In this document: positions 28,761-37,969 of the stretch, piece after piece
Layout of the letters: every line of letters begins with the position of its first letter
Numbering within the stretch: the stretch's first letter is position 1
From: Ensifer adhaerens
GTDB taxonomy: Bacteria; Pseudomonadota; Alphaproteobacteria; Rhizobiales; Rhizobiaceae
NCBI RefSeq assembly: GCF_002940685.1
Contig: NZ_PNFP01000015.1
Span: 62,001-126,000 of the forward strand
Direction of reading: 5' to 3'
DNA: 64,000 bases
Program-made: the position numbers and the translations under genes
The notes under the pieces: model-generated
Seen by the model: only the letters and a program-made list of their open reading frames with translations
Database searches by the model: none
What the model was told of the DNA's origin: nothing

Positions 28761-28822
28761 TTTGCATGGAATGTGAGCCATGCAAATATGGCATTGCTGT
28801 GTCTGCTTTCTTTCCCTATGGT
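28761..28822 (+). promoter_or_regulatory. pdhA promoter with 9-bp inverted-repeat operator
   Basis: TTTGCATGG (28761-28769) and CCATGCAAA (28778-28786) are a perfect inverted repeat with an 8-bp spacer. Eight bases downstream is TTGCTG (28794-28799), then 17 bp, then TATGGT (28817-28822), a plausible sigma70-type promoter 32 bp before the pdhA start. The geometry fits an activator or repressor bound next to -35. Confidence 0.65.
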
Positions 28823-28854
28823 AACCGCAAAAGGCTAACCATTGGGAGGAACGA

Positions 28855-29901
28855 ATGGCTCCGCGAAAATCCGCGTCCGTTTCCAGCCGCAAGAGTGCCG
28901 CAAAGCCGGCGAAGAAAGACTTCAACGGCGGCACGTTCGCCGACTTCTCCAAACAGGAAGATCTGAGTGCCTACCGCGAGATGCTGCTGATCCGGCGTTT
29001 CGAGGAAAAGGCCGGCCAGCTCTATGGCATGGGCTTCATCGGCGGCTTCTGTCACCTCTACATCGGCCAGGAAGCCGTTGTCGTTGGCATGCAGATGGCG
29101 CTGAAGGAAGGCGACCAGGTCATCACAGCCTACCGTGACCATGGCCACATGCTGGCCTGCGGCATGAGCGCCCGCGGCGTCATGGCCGAACTCACCGGTC
29201 GTCGCAGCGGTCTTTCCAAGGGGAAGGGCGGCTCGATGCACATGTTCTCCAAGGAAAAGCACTTCTACGGCGGTCACGGCATCGTCGGCGCCCAGGTGTC
29301 GCTCGGCACCGGTCTTGCCTTCGCCAACCGCTATCGCGGCAACGACAATGTTTCCGTTGCCTATTTCGGTGACGGTGCGGCCAACCAGGGCCAGGTCTAC
29401 GAAAGCTTCAACATGGCGCAGCTCTGGAAGCTGCCGGTGATCTACGTGATCGAGAACAACCGCTACGCCATGGGTACCTCCGTTTCGCGGGCTTCGGCAC
29501 AGACCGACTTCTCGCAGCGCGGCGTCTCCTTCAACATTCCGGGCTTCCAGGTCGATGGCATGGACGTACGTGCGGTCAAGGCCGCCGGCGACGAGGCGGT
29601 CGAGCATTGCCGTTCGGGCAAGGGTCCGATCATCCTTGAGATGCAGACCTATCGCTATCGCGGCCACTCGATGTCCGACCCGGCGAAGTACCGCTCGAAG
29701 GACGAAGTGCAGAAGATGCGCTCGGAGCATGATCCGATCGAGCAGGTGAAGGCGCGTCTGACCGAAAAGGGTTGGGCGAGCGAGGATGAGCTGAAGCAGA
29801 TCGACAAGGAAGTCCGCGACATCGTTGCCGACAGCGCCGATTTTGCCCAGGCCGATCCGGAGCCGGATGCATCCGAGCTCTACACCGACATCCTGCTTTG
29901 A
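28855..29901 (+). CDS. pdhA: Pyruvate dehydrogenase E1 component, alpha subunit
   Basis: 348 residues, TPP-dependent. Decarboxylates pyruvate and acetylates E2. E1-alpha motifs: [46 protein letters not shown], the TPP-binding [15 protein letters not shown], and phosphorylation-loop-like [17 protein letters not shown] Lys/Ser/Ala-rich N-terminal 20 residues are extra. GGGAGG precedes the ATG. First gene of the pdh operon. Confidence 0.96.
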   Translation: MAPRKSASVSSRKSAAKPAKKDFNGGTFADFSKQEDLSAYREMLLIRRFEEKAGQLYGMGFIGGFCHLYIGQEAVVVGMQMALKEGDQVITAYRDHGHMLACGMSARGVMAELTGRRSGLSKGKGGSMHMFSKEKHFYGGHGIVGAQVSLGTGLAFANRYRGNDNVSVAYFGDGAANQGQVYESFNMAQLWKLPVIYVIENNRYAMGTSVSRASAQTDFSQRGVSFNIPGFQVDGMDVRAVKAAGDEAVEHCRSGKGPIILEMQTYRYRGHSMSDPAKYRSKDEVQKMRSEHDPIEQVKARLTEKGWASEDELKQIDKEVRDIVADSADFAQADPEPDASELYTDILL

Positions 29902-29918
29902 TCCGGGGAGGGACAAAC

Positions 29919-31289
29919 ATGCCAGTAGAAATTCTTATGCCCGCCCTTTCCCCGACGATGGAGGAAGGCACGCTCTCGAAATGGCTGAAGAACGAAGGGG
30001 ACAAGGTGTCCTCCGGCGACGTCATTGCCGAGATCGAGACCGACAAGGCGACGATGGAAGTCGAAGCCGTCGATGAAGGCACGATCGGCAAGCTCCTGAT
30101 CGCCGCCGGCACCGAAGGCGTCAAGGTCAACACCCCGATCGCCGTGCTCTTGCAGGACGGCGAAGGCGCCGGCGACATCGCCGCTCCGAAGGCTGAAGCG
30201 CCGAAGGCAGCTGCTGCCGAAGCGCCGGCCGCTTCTGCGTCGGCTCCGGTTGCTGCCCAGCCGAAGGTTGAAGTCGCTGCCGATCCGGCGATCCCGGCCG
30301 GCACCGAAATGGTGACGATGACCGTTCGCGAAGCGCTTCGCGACGCCATGGCCGAAGAAATGCGCGCCAGCGACGACGTCTTCGTCATGGGTGAAGAAGT
30401 CGCGGAATATCAGGGCGCCTACAAGATTACCCAGGGCCTGCTGCAGGAATTCGGCGCCCGCCGTGTCATCGACACCCCGATCACCGAGCACGGCTTTGCC
30501 GGCGTCGGCGTCGGCGCCGCCATGACCGGCCTTCGTCCGATCGTCGAGTTCATGACCTTCAACTTCGCCATGCAGGCGATCGACCAGATCATCAACTCCG
30601 CTGCCAAGACGCTCTATATGTCCGGCGGCCAGATGGGCGCGCCGATCGTCTTCCGTGGCCCGAGCGGTGCTGCTGCCCGCGTGGCCGCCCAGCACTCGCA
30701 GTGCTACGCCGCCTGGTACAGCCATATCCCGGGCCTCAAGGTCGTCATGCCTTACACGGCAGCCGACGCCAAGGGTCTGCTGAAGGCCGCGATCCGCGAC
30801 CCGAACCCGGTCATCTTCCTCGAAAACGAAATCCTCTACGGTCACTCCTTCGAAGTGCCGAAGCTTGACGATTTCGTGCTGCCGATCGGCAAGGCCCGCA
30901 TCCACAAGGTCGGCAAGGACGCAACGATCGTCTCCTTCGGCATCGGCATGACCTATGCCGTCAAGGCGGTTGCCGAACTCGAAGCCCAGGGCATCGACGT
31001 CGAACTGATCGACCTGCGCACCATCCGTCCGATGGACCTGCCGACGGTGATCGAATCGGTCAAGAAGACCGGTCGCCTCGTCACCGTCGAAGAAGGCTAC
31101 CCGCAGTCGTCCGTCGGCACCGAGATCGCGACCCGCGTCATGCAGCAGGCATTCGATTATCTTGACGCCCCGATCCTGACGATCGCCGGCAAGGATGTGC
31201 CGATGCCTTACGCTGCGAACCTCGAGAAGCTGGCGCTTCCGAACGTCGCAGAGGTTGTCGATGCGGTGAAAGCCGTTTGCTACAAATAA
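29919..31289 (+). CDS. pdhB: Pyruvate dehydrogenase E1 component, beta subunit with N-terminal lipoyl domain
   Basis: 456 residues, about 130 longer than a standard E1-beta because residues 1-80 are a complete lipoyl domain ([17 protein letters not shown], lipoyl-lysine Lys43 in [12 protein letters not shown]). An Ala/Pro linker (about 85-125) leads to the E1-beta TPP domain ([42 protein letters not shown]). A lipoyl domain on E1-beta is known from alphaproteobacterial PDH. A 47-bp stretch of its lipoyl coding sequence is identical to that of pdhC. Confidence 0.95.
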   Translation: MPVEILMPALSPTMEEGTLSKWLKNEGDKVSSGDVIAEIETDKATMEVEAVDEGTIGKLLIAAGTEGVKVNTPIAVLLQDGEGAGDIAAPKAEAPKAAAAEAPAASASAPVAAQPKVEVAADPAIPAGTEMVTMTVREALRDAMAEEMRASDDVFVMGEEVAEYQGAYKITQGLLQEFGARRVIDTPITEHGFAGVGVGAAMTGLRPIVEFMTFNFAMQAIDQIINSAAKTLYMSGGQMGAPIVFRGPSGAAARVAAQHSQCYAAWYSHIPGLKVVMPYTAADAKGLLKAAIRDPNPVIFLENEILYGHSFEVPKLDDFVLPIGKARIHKVGKDATIVSFGIGMTYAVKAVAELEAQGIDVELIDLRTIRPMDLPTVIESVKKTGRLVTVEEGYPQSSVGTEIATRVMQQAFDYLDAPILTIAGKDVPMPYAANLEKLALPNVAEVVDAVKAVCYK

Positions 31290-31304
31290 GGGGAGGGCCC
31301 TTCG

Positions 31305-32648
31305 ATGCCTATCAACATCACAATGCCTGCCCTCTCCCCGACGATGGAAGAAGGCAATCTGGCCAAGTGGCTGGTCAAGGAAGGCGATAAGGTCAAGTCC
31401 GGCGACGTGATCGCCGAGATCGAGACCGACAAGGCGACGATGGAAGTCGAAGCCGTCGACGAAGGCACCGTTGCCAAGCTCGTCGTCCCGGCCGGCACCG
31501 AAGGCGTCAAGGTCAACGCGCTGATCGCCGTTCTCGCCGCCGATGGCGAGGATGTCGCCGCGGCTGCCAAGGGCGGCAACGGCGCGGCAGCACCGGCTCC
31601 GGCCGCCAAGGCGGAAACGCCTGCACCGGCAGCACCGAGCGCGCCGGCCGCCGCTCCGGCACCGGCTGCCGCGGCTCCCGTTGCACAGCCTGCCAAGGCC
31701 GAAGGTGGCGCACGCGTCTTCTCTTCGCCGCTCGCCCGTCGTCTCGCCAAGGACGCCGGCATCGACCTGTCGGCAATTGCCGGTACCGGTCCGCATGGCC
31801 GCGTCGTCAAAAAGGACGTCGAATCCGCCGTTGCCGGTGGTACGGCCAAGCCCGCCGCCGCACCGGCTGCCGGCGCTGCAGCATCGGCCGCAGCTCCGCT
31901 TGCCAAGGGGATGTCGGAAGACGCCGTTCTCAAGCTGTTCGAGCCCGGTTCCTACGAGCTCGTGCCGCATGACGGCATGCGCAAGACGATTGCCAAGCGT
32001 CTTGTCGAATCCAAGCAGACGATCCCGCACTTCTACGTGTCGGTCGATTGCGAACTCGACGCGCTGCTGGCGTTGCGCGCCCAGCTCAATGCCGCTGCAC
32101 CTGAAAAGGATGGCAAGCCGGTCTACAAGCTCTCCGTCAATGACATGGTCATCAAGGCCCTGGCGCTGGCGCTGCGTGACGTTCCGAATGCGAACGTCTC
32201 CTGGACCGAGAGCAACATGGTCAAGCACAAGCACGCCGATGTCGGCGTTGCCGTGTCGATCCCGGGCGGCCTGATCACCCCGATCGTTCGCCAGGCGGAG
32301 CTGAAGAGCCTGTCGGCCATCTCCAACGAGATGAAGGACCTCGGCCAGCGTGCCAAGGACCGCAAGCTGAAGCCTGAGGAATACCAGGGCGGCACCACGG
32401 CTGTCTCCAACATGGGCATGATGGGCGTCAAGAACTTCGCCGCCGTCGTTAACCCGCCGCACGCAACGATCCTCGCGGTCGGTGCCGGCGAGGAGCGCGT
32501 CGTCGTCAAGAACAAGCAGATGGTCATCGCCAACGTCATGACTGTCACGCTCTCGACCGACCATCGCTGCGTCGATGGCGCACTTGGCGCCGAACTGCTC
32601 GGAGCCTTCAAGCGCTACATCGAAAACCCGATGGGCATGCTGGTCTGA
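31305..32648 (+). CDS. pdhC: Pyruvate dehydrogenase E2, dihydrolipoamide acetyltransferase
   Basis: 447 residues. Transfers the acetyl group to CoA and forms the complex core. One N-terminal lipoyl domain (Lys43), Ala/Pro linker, peripheral subunit-binding domain ([35 protein letters not shown], about 140-175), second linker, and the catalytic domain with the active-site [13 protein letters not shown] near the C-terminus. Pyruvate-type rather than 2-oxoglutarate-type because it follows pdhA and pdhB. Spacing to pdhB is 15 bp. Confidence 0.96.
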   Translation: MPINITMPALSPTMEEGNLAKWLVKEGDKVKSGDVIAEIETDKATMEVEAVDEGTVAKLVVPAGTEGVKVNALIAVLAADGEDVAAAAKGGNGAAAPAPAAKAETPAPAAPSAPAAAPAPAAAAPVAQPAKAEGGARVFSSPLARRLAKDAGIDLSAIAGTGPHGRVVKKDVESAVAGGTAKPAAAPAAGAAASAAAPLAKGMSEDAVLKLFEPGSYELVPHDGMRKTIAKRLVESKQTIPHFYVSVDCELDALLALRAQLNAAAPEKDGKPVYKLSVNDMVIKALALALRDVPNANVSWTESNMVKHKHADVGVAVSIPGGLITPIVRQAELKSLSAISNEMKDLGQRAKDRKLKPEEYQGGTTAVSNMGMMGVKNFAAVVNPPHATILAVGAGEERVVVKNKQMVIANVMTVTLSTDHRCVDGALGAELLGAFKRYIENPMGMLV

Positions 32649-32657
32649 GTTGGATAG

Positions 32658-32690
32658 GGGCCGGCCTTCGGGCCGGTCCGTTCCTTTTCG
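32658..32690 (+). terminator. Terminator-like hairpin after pdhC
   Basis: GGCCGGCC (32659-32666) and GGCCGGTC (32671-32678) pair across a TTCG tetraloop, followed by TCCTTTTC. It would end most transcripts after pdhC and separate it from the esterase gene that follows. Confidence 0.6.
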
Positions 32691-32714
32691 CGCAGTCGAA
32701 GGCGGGCCCGGACG

Positions 32715-33356
32715 ATGAAAACAGTTCTCTGCTATGGCGACAGTCTGACCTGGGGCTACGATGCCACTGACGGCGGCCGTCATGCGCTCGCCGACCGCTG
32801 GCCGAGCGTGTTGCAGAAGGCACTGGGCCCGGACGTCCAGGTCATCGCGGAGGGCTTGAACGGCCGCACCACCGCCTATGACGATCACCTTGCCGATTGC
32901 GACCGCAACGGCGCGAAGGTGTTGCCGACCGTACTCCACAGTCACGCGCCGCTCGATCTCATCATCCTGCTGCTCGGCACCAACGACATGAAGCCGGTGA
33001 TCCACGGGACCGCGTTCGGAGCCGTGAAAGGCATCCAGCGCCTCGTCACTCTCGTTCGCCGCCACGATTGGCCGGTCGAAAGCGAGGATGGGCCGGAAAT
33101 CCTGATCGTGTCGCCGCCGACGCTCTGCGAAACTGCCGATGCCGGGTTTGCGGCCATGTTTGCCGGCGGCATCGAACAGTCGGCGATGCTGGCGCCGCTC
33201 TACCGCGATCTGGCGGACGAGCTCGATTGCGGCTTTTTCGATGCCGGATCGGTCGCTCAGACGACGCCGCTCGATGGCGTGCATCTCGATGCGGAAAATG
33301 CGCGTGCGATCGGCCGGGGCCTGGAACCGGTCGTACGGATGATGCTCGGGGTCTGA
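32715..33356 (+). CDS. SGNH/GDSL hydrolase (arylesterase-like)
   Basis: 213 residues, no signal peptide. SGNH blocks: I YGDSLTWGYD (Ser about 10), II GLNGRTT (Gly), III GTNDM (Asn about 94), V DGVHLDAENARAIG (Asp/His). The enzyme resembles the arylesterase of rhizobia and TesA-like esterases; substrate unknown. It lies between pdhC and lpdA with a GNAT gene that overlaps no stop but starts three bases after this stop. This is a conserved insertion in Sinorhizobium as I recall. Confidence 0.85.
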   Translation: MKTVLCYGDSLTWGYDATDGGRHALADRWPSVLQKALGPDVQVIAEGLNGRTTAYDDHLADCDRNGAKVLPTVLHSHAPLDLIILLLGTNDMKPVIHGTAFGAVKGIQRLVTLVRRHDWPVESEDGPEILIVSPPTLCETADAGFAAMFAGGIEQSAMLAPLYRDLADELDCGFFDAGSVAQTTPLDGVHLDAENARAIGRGLEPVVRMMLGV

Positions 33357-33358
33357 GA

Positions 33359-33940
33359 ATGGTCGGGGGCGTCACCATACGTCCGGCGGAACGACGTGAG
33401 GCGGCCGAACTCGCCATTCTCGTCGATATCGCCGCGCATGGTTTTGCCTCCTGGCTCTGGTACGGAGCGGTCCAGCATGGTGTGACGGATACCGCCTTCG
33501 AGCGAGGCCGCAACAAGCTGCGCGAAGAACAGGGCCCGGGGAACTGGCGGGATGCGCTTGTTGCCGAGGTCGATGATGAAGTCGCCGGCCTGTCGGTCGG
33601 CTATGCGATCGGCCCGGACGTGTCGGGGGTTGTTGCCAGGCACCCGGTTCTCGAACCCTTACTGGCGCTGCAAAGGCAGATCGTCGGCCACTGGTTCATC
33701 GAGAGCCTCGGCGTCTATCGCCATCAGCGCGGCCGCGGGATCGGCACGGCGCTCCTGGCCAAGGAATTCATGCGCGCCGCTTCGGCGCCGGTGAGCCTGA
33801 TCACCGAAAGCCACAACGTGAGCGCACAGGCACTATACAGGGCAAACGGCTTCGGCGAGGCAGCGCGCGTCGAAGCGGTTCCGCTCTTTGAGGAAAGCAA
33901 GAAACACGACTGGGTGCTGTTCACCCGCAAGGTCGCTTGA
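33359..33940 (+). CDS. GNAT-family N-acetyltransferase
   Basis: 193 residues: TIRPAERREAAELAILVDIA at the N-terminus, then the acetyl-CoA loop LGVYRHQRGRGIGTALLAKEF and the C-terminal SHNVSAQALYRANGFGEAARVEAVPL strands typical of RimI-like GNATs. The middle part (SWLWYGAVQHGV ... RQIVGHWFIESL) is unusual and longer than average. ATG 33359 is 3 bp past the esterase stop; a longer frame upstream is antisense-like and rejected. Target unknown. Confidence 0.75.
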   Translation: MVGGVTIRPAERREAAELAILVDIAAHGFASWLWYGAVQHGVTDTAFERGRNKLREEQGPGNWRDALVAEVDDEVAGLSVGYAIGPDVSGVVARHPVLEPLLALQRQIVGHWFIESLGVYRHQRGRGIGTALLAKEFMRAASAPVSLITESHNVSAQALYRANGFGEAARVEAVPLFEESKKHDWVLFTRKVA

Positions 33941-33958
33941 GACAAAGGCAGGAAACAC

Positions 33959-35404
33959 ATGGCTGAGAATTACGACGTCATCGTCATCGGTTCGGGTCCG
34001 GGAGGCTACATCGCCGCCATCCGTGCGGCACAGCTTGGTTTGAAGACCGCGGTCGTCGAGCGCGAGCATCTAGCCGGCATCTGCTCCAACTGGGGCTGCA
34101 TCCCGACCAAGGCGCTGCTGCGTTCCGCCGAGGTCCTCCATTACGCCCAGCATCCGGGCGCCTATGGCATCAAGATCGAAGGCACGGTGACGCCGGACCT
34201 GAAGGCGATCGTCGCCCGCTCGCGCGGCATCGCCGAGCGCATGAACGGCGGCGTCGGCTTCCTGATGAAAAAGAACAAAGTCGACGTGATCTGGGGTGAA
34301 GCGAAGCTCACGAAGCCGGGCGAAATCGTCGTCGGCAAGTCGACCAAGCCGGTCGTCCAGCCGCAGGCGCCGCTGCCGAAGAACACCAAGGGCGAGGGCA
34401 CCTACACCGCCAAGCACATCATCATCGCCACCGGCGCCCGTCCGCGTGCGCTGCCGGGTATCGAGCCCGATGGCAAGCTGATCTGGACCTATTTCGAGGC
34501 GATGAAGCCCGAGGAAATGCCGAAGTCGCTGCTGGTCATGGGCTCGGGCGCAATCGGCATCGAGTTTGCCTCCTTCTACCGCACCATGGGTGTCGACGTG
34601 ACGGTCGTTGAAGTCATGCCGAACGTCATGCCGGTCGAAGATGCCGAAATTTCGAACATTGCCAAGAAGCAGTTCGAAAAGCAGGGCATGAAGATCCATC
34701 TCTCTGCCAAGGTGACGAAGGTCGAGAAGGCCGCCAACTCGATCACCGCCCATGTCGAGATGAAGGACGGCAAGGTCGAGAAGATCACCGCCGACCGCAT
34801 GATCTCGGCCGTCGGCGTTCAGGGCAATATCGAGAACCTCGGTCTCGAAACGCTCGGCATTAAGACCGACCGCGGCTGCATCGTCATCGACGGCTACGGC
34901 AAGACCAATGTTCCCGGCGTCTACGCGATCGGCGACGTTGCCGGCCCGCCGATGCTCGCCCACAAGGCCGAGCATGAGGCCGTCATCTGCGTCGAGAAGA
35001 TCGCTGGCTTGCCGAACGTTCACCCGATGGACAAGCTGAAGATCCCGGGCTGCACCTATTGCCACCCGCAGGTCGCCTCCGTCGGTCTCACCGAAGCCAA
35101 GGCCAAGGAACTCGGCCGCGACATCCGCGTCGGCCGCTTCCCCTTCGTTGCCAATGGCAAGGCGATCGCGCTCGGCGAGGACCAGGGCCTCGTCAAGACG
35201 ATCTTCGACAAGAAGACCGGCGAGCTGCTCGGCGCCCACATGGTCGGTGCGGAAGTCACCGAACTCATCCAGGGCTTCGTCGTCGCGATGAACCTCGAGA
35301 CGACGGAAGAAGACCTGATGCACACGATCTTCCCGCATCCGACGATCTCGGAGACGATGAAGGAAAGCGTGCTCGACGCCTACGGCCGCGCGCTCAACGC
35401 CTGA
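33959..35404 (+). CDS. lpdA: Dihydrolipoamide dehydrogenase (E3)
   Basis: 481 residues, FAD disulfide oxidoreductase that reoxidises dihydrolipoamide of E2. FAD motif VIVIGSGPGGYIAAIRAAQLG, redox disulfide GICSNWGCIPTKALLRSAE, NAD motif LLVMGSGAIGIEFASFYRTMGVDVTVVE, FAD-binding YAIGDVAGPPMLAHKAEHEAV and the dimer-interface His/Glu IFPHPTISETMKESVLDAYGRALNA. A second E3 for 2-oxoglutarate dehydrogenase is normally elsewhere in rhizobia. Confidence 0.96.
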   Translation: MAENYDVIVIGSGPGGYIAAIRAAQLGLKTAVVEREHLAGICSNWGCIPTKALLRSAEVLHYAQHPGAYGIKIEGTVTPDLKAIVARSRGIAERMNGGVGFLMKKNKVDVIWGEAKLTKPGEIVVGKSTKPVVQPQAPLPKNTKGEGTYTAKHIIIATGARPRALPGIEPDGKLIWTYFEAMKPEEMPKSLLVMGSGAIGIEFASFYRTMGVDVTVVEVMPNVMPVEDAEISNIAKKQFEKQGMKIHLSAKVTKVEKAANSITAHVEMKDGKVEKITADRMISAVGVQGNIENLGLETLGIKTDRGCIVIDGYGKTNVPGVYAIGDVAGPPMLAHKAEHEAVICVEKIAGLPNVHPMDKLKIPGCTYCHPQVASVGLTEAKAKELGRDIRVGRFPFVANGKAIALGEDQGLVKTIFDKKTGELLGAHMVGAEVTELIQGFVVAMNLETTEEDLMHTIFPHPTISETMKESVLDAYGRALNA

Positions 35405-35478
35405 TAGTTTCGGCGTCCGCGTTTTTGGTGTAATTTTGGCATTGCTAATGGGCGCATTTTCAATGCACGGAGACCAAA

Positions 35479-35730
35479 ATGAGCGTGAACGGCGTCGGTA
35501 TTTTGGCTGCGATCATCGTCGGCGGTTTGGCCGGGTGGCTCGCGGAGAAGTTCATGGGCAGCAGCATGGGGCTGATCATGAACATAGTGCTCGGCATCAT
35601 CGGTGCGGTGGTGCTGAATTTCGTCCTGGCGGCCTTCGGCATGGCCTATGCCGGCTGGGTCGCCTACCTGATCATCGGCTTCATCGGCGCATGCCTGTTG
35701 ATCGCCGTTGGTCGGGTTGTGAAACGATAG
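35479..35730 (+). CDS. GlsB/YeaQ/YmgE family (transglycosylase-associated) membrane protein
   Basis: 83-residue Gly-rich membrane protein with three hydrophobic segments (GILAAIIVGGLAGWLAEKFMG, IMNIVLGIIGAVVLNFVLAAFG, WVAYLIIGFIGACLLIAVGRVVKR). The GGLAGWLA and NIVLGIIGA motifs are diagnostic. Function of the family is not known; expression is often stress-induced. GGAGA precedes the ATG. Encoded between lpdA and lipA but unrelated to lipoate chemistry. Confidence 0.8.
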   Translation: MSVNGVGILAAIIVGGLAGWLAEKFMGSSMGLIMNIVLGIIGAVVLNFVLAAFGMAYAGWVAYLIIGFIGACLLIAVGRVVKR

Positions 35731-35776
35731 CCTGCCGGGCCATCTGTGCTTCCGTCGGGCATGTGCTTAAGACGGC

Positions 35777-35805
35777 CTGACATTTCCGGTTGGGCCGTCT
35801 ATATA
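35777..35805 (+). promoter_or_regulatory. lipA promoter
   Basis: CTGACA (35777-35782), 17 bp, TATATA (35800-35805), ending 56 bp before the lipA start. An inverted repeat GACGGCC (35771-35777) / GGCCGTC (35793-35799) with a 15-bp spacer covers -35 and reaches the -10, a good place for a repressor. Confidence 0.65.
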
Positions 35806-35861
35806 GAGCGAAAATGGGTCATCCGGCCTGATGCCGGTCCCGCCGCGACGAGGAAGACAGT

Positions 35862-36833
35862 ATGGTAACGGTGTTCGATGCCGTCTCTGACCGGGCGCAA
35901 CGCGTCCGCCATCCGGAAAAGGCCCACAAGCCCGATACGGAAGTGATGCGCAAGCCGGAGTGGATCCGCGTCAAGGCGCCGATGTCCAAGGGCTACCAGG
36001 AGACGCGGGAGCTGGTGCGCTCGCACAAGCTCGTGACCGTCTGCGAGGAGGCCGGCTGCCCGAACATCGGCGAGTGCTGGGACAAGAAGCACGCCACCTT
36101 CATGATCATGGGCGAGATCTGTACCCGCGCCTGCGCCTTCTGCAACGTCGCGACCGGAAAGCCGAATGCGCTCGACATGGAAGAGCCGGCCAACATCGCC
36201 AAGGCCGTCAAGCAGATGGGCCTCAGCCACGTGGTCATCACCTCGGTCGACCGCGACGATCTGGAAGACGGCGGCGCCGAACACTTCGAGAAGGTGATCT
36301 GGGCAATTCGCGAAGCGTCGCCGACCACGACCATCGAAATTCTGACGCCGGACTTCCTGAAGAAGCCGGGCGCTCTGGAGCGCGTCGTCGCTGCCAAGCC
36401 CGACGTCTTCAACCACAATATGGAAACGGTTCCCGGCAACTACCTGACGGTCCGCCCGGGCGCGCGCTACTTCCACTCCGTCCGCCTGCTGCAGCGGGTG
36501 AAGGAACTGGACCCGACCATGTTCACCAAGTCCGGCATCATGGTCGGCCTTGGCGAAGAGCGCAATGAAGTGCTGCAGCTGATGGACGATCTCAGGACTG
36601 CCGACGTCGACTTCCTGACGATCGGCCAGTACCTGCAGCCGACGCGCAAGCACCATAAGGTCGAGGCGTTCGTCACCCCCGAGGAGTTCAAGTCCTACGA
36701 GACCGTCGCCTACACCAAGGGCTTCCTGATGGTGTCGTCGAGCCCGCTGACGCGCTCGTCGCATCACGCCGGCGACGACTTTGCCCGGCTGCGGGCAGCC
36801 CGCGAGAAGAAGCTGGCAGCGGTGGCGGGCTGA
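35862..36833 (+). CDS. lipA: Lipoyl synthase
   Basis: 323-residue radical-SAM enzyme that inserts two sulfurs into octanoyl-lipoyl domains. Auxiliary cluster cysteines [13 protein letters not shown], radical-SAM cluster [13 protein letters not shown], then [36 protein letters not shown] and the C-terminal [15 protein letters not shown] (third auxiliary-cluster Ser ligand region). Its substrates, the E1-beta and E2 lipoyl domains, are encoded just upstream, so this block is a functional unit. Confidence 0.97.
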   Translation: MVTVFDAVSDRAQRVRHPEKAHKPDTEVMRKPEWIRVKAPMSKGYQETRELVRSHKLVTVCEEAGCPNIGECWDKKHATFMIMGEICTRACAFCNVATGKPNALDMEEPANIAKAVKQMGLSHVVITSVDRDDLEDGGAEHFEKVIWAIREASPTTTIEILTPDFLKKPGALERVVAAKPDVFNHNMETVPGNYLTVRPGARYFHSVRLLQRVKELDPTMFTKSGIMVGLGEERNEVLQLMDDLRTADVDFLTIGQYLQPTRKHHKVEAFVTPEEFKSYETVAYTKGFLMVSSSPLTRSSHHAGDDFARLRAAREKKLAAVAG

Positions 36834-36856
36834 GTTCAAGCATCTATTATAGGAAC

Positions 36857-36887
36857 CTCCGGCCCAGCGCCGGAGTTTCGCTTTCAA
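36857..36887 (+). terminator. Intrinsic terminator after lipA
   Basis: CTCCGGC (36857-36863) and GCCGGAG (36869-36875), loop CCAGC, followed by TTTCGCTTT. Confidence 0.7.
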
Positions 36888-36919
36888 CGACCTTCCTTCC
36901 CGAATTCCCGGGAGTTCCC

Positions 36920-37510
36920 ATGGAGCAGCCGTCAAAACCGGCAACGGTCAATTATGTCGACGATGCCGTTGCCGTTGACCATATGCGCAGGGCCAGGCGT
37001 ATCCTCGTCGTCGGATGCTCCGGCGGCGGCAAGTCCACGCTGTCGCAAAAGCTGGCCGTGGATTTACACCTGGACTACATCTCGATCGATCGCGATATCC
37101 GGTGGCTGCCGGGGTGGGCCGAGCGTGAGCGGGCGGAGCAACGCCAGCGCATCGTCGAAAGGGTCGCCGCCGATCGCTGGATCATGGATGGCAACGGTCC
37201 TTCCACATTCGATATCCGCGTGCCGAGAAGTGACATCGTAATATGGGTGCGCATGCCGCGGCTCCTCTGCGTTTGGGGCGTTGTCACCCGGTGGCTGAAA
37301 CACTTCGGCCGCACCCGCCCAGAGATGGCGCCGGGCTGCATCGAAAAGGTCGACTGGGATTTTCTCCAATTCATCTGGACCTTCGAGAAAAAGTTCTCGC
37401 CGCTCATTGTCGCAGGTCTGGCGAAGCACGGTCCCGATGTTCCCGTTCTGCAGTTGAAATCACGGCGTCAGGTGAACAGGCTCCTTGATCTTCTCGGTCT
37501 GCCCGCTTAA
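36920..37510 (+). CDS. P-loop NTPase, adenylate-kinase/FlaR-like
   Basis: 196 residues. Walker A GCSGGGKSTLSQKLA (about 33-47), then a LID/NMP-bind region with DRDIRWLPGWAERERAEQRQRIVERVAADRWIMDGN, and a C-terminal coupled Arg-rich DVPVLQLKSRRQVNRLL. This matches the DNA topology modulation (FlaR)-like adenylate-kinase-related proteins; the real substrate is unknown. Followed 9 bp later by a coq10-like gene on the same strand. No GTP or sugar-kinase motif is visible. Confidence 0.7.
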   Translation: MEQPSKPATVNYVDDAVAVDHMRRARRILVVGCSGGGKSTLSQKLAVDLHLDYISIDRDIRWLPGWAERERAEQRQRIVERVAADRWIMDGNGPSTFDIRVPRSDIVIWVRMPRLLCVWGVVTRWLKHFGRTRPEMAPGCIEKVDWDFLQFIWTFEKKFSPLIVAGLAKHGPDVPVLQLKSRRQVNRLLDLLGLPA

Positions 37511-37519
37511 CTCCCCTTT

Positions 37520-37969
37520 ATGCCGCATTTCGAAACCAACCACGTCGTCAAGCACACCGCAGAGCAGATGTTCGATCTCGTTGCCGACGTCGAGCAGTAT
37601 CCACAGTTCCTCCCGCTCTGCGAGGCGCTGACGGTTCGCTCGCGCAAGGAGCGCGACGGCAAGGTGCTGCTGCTGGCCGACATGACCGTCGGCTACAAGG
37701 CGATCCGCGAGACCTTCACGACGCAGGTGCTGCTGAACAAGGCGGAGCGCACCATCGACGTGAAGTACATCGACGGGCCGTTCAAGTATCTCGACAACCG
37801 CTGGCGCTTCGAGCCTTCGGGCGAGGGGCAGTCGATCGTGCACTTCGATATCGACTACGAGTTCAAGAGCCGCATTCTCGGAGCCCTGATGGGCTCGATG
37901 TTCGACCGCGCCTTCCGCATGTTCTCCGACGCCTTCGAAAAGCGCGCCGACAGCATCTATGCGCCCTGA
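37520..37969 (+). CDS. COQ10/RatA-type SRPBCC protein (ubiquinone-binding)
   Basis: 149 residues of a START/SRPBCC fold: [34 protein letters not shown] at the N-terminus, then [36 protein letters not shown] and the long C-terminal helix [22 protein letters not shown]. Such proteins bind quinones and support respiration; the RatA name comes from an E. coli toxin report, and I prefer the Coq10-like role here. Its last 13 bases overlap the convergent cinA-like gene. Confidence 0.88.
   Translation: MPHFETNHVVKHTAEQMFDLVADVEQYPQFLPLCEALTVRSRKERDGKVLLLADMTVGYKAIRETFTTQVLLNKAERTIDVKYIDGPFKYLDNRWRFEPSGEGQSIVHFDIDYEFKSRILGALMGSMFDRAFRMFSDAFEKRADSIYAP

Noticed and set aside
31305-32648. Calling this E2 a 2-oxoglutarate dehydrogenase subunit (sucB)
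   Set aside because: It directly follows E1-alpha and E1-beta of the pyruvate type and there is no sucA.
29880-33284. Minus-strand open frame of 1134 codons opposite pdhB, pdhC and the esterase
   Set aside because: Antisense shadow of GC-rich genes with a strong third-position bias; composition is His/Arg/Asp-rich with no domain, and the plus-strand genes are certain.
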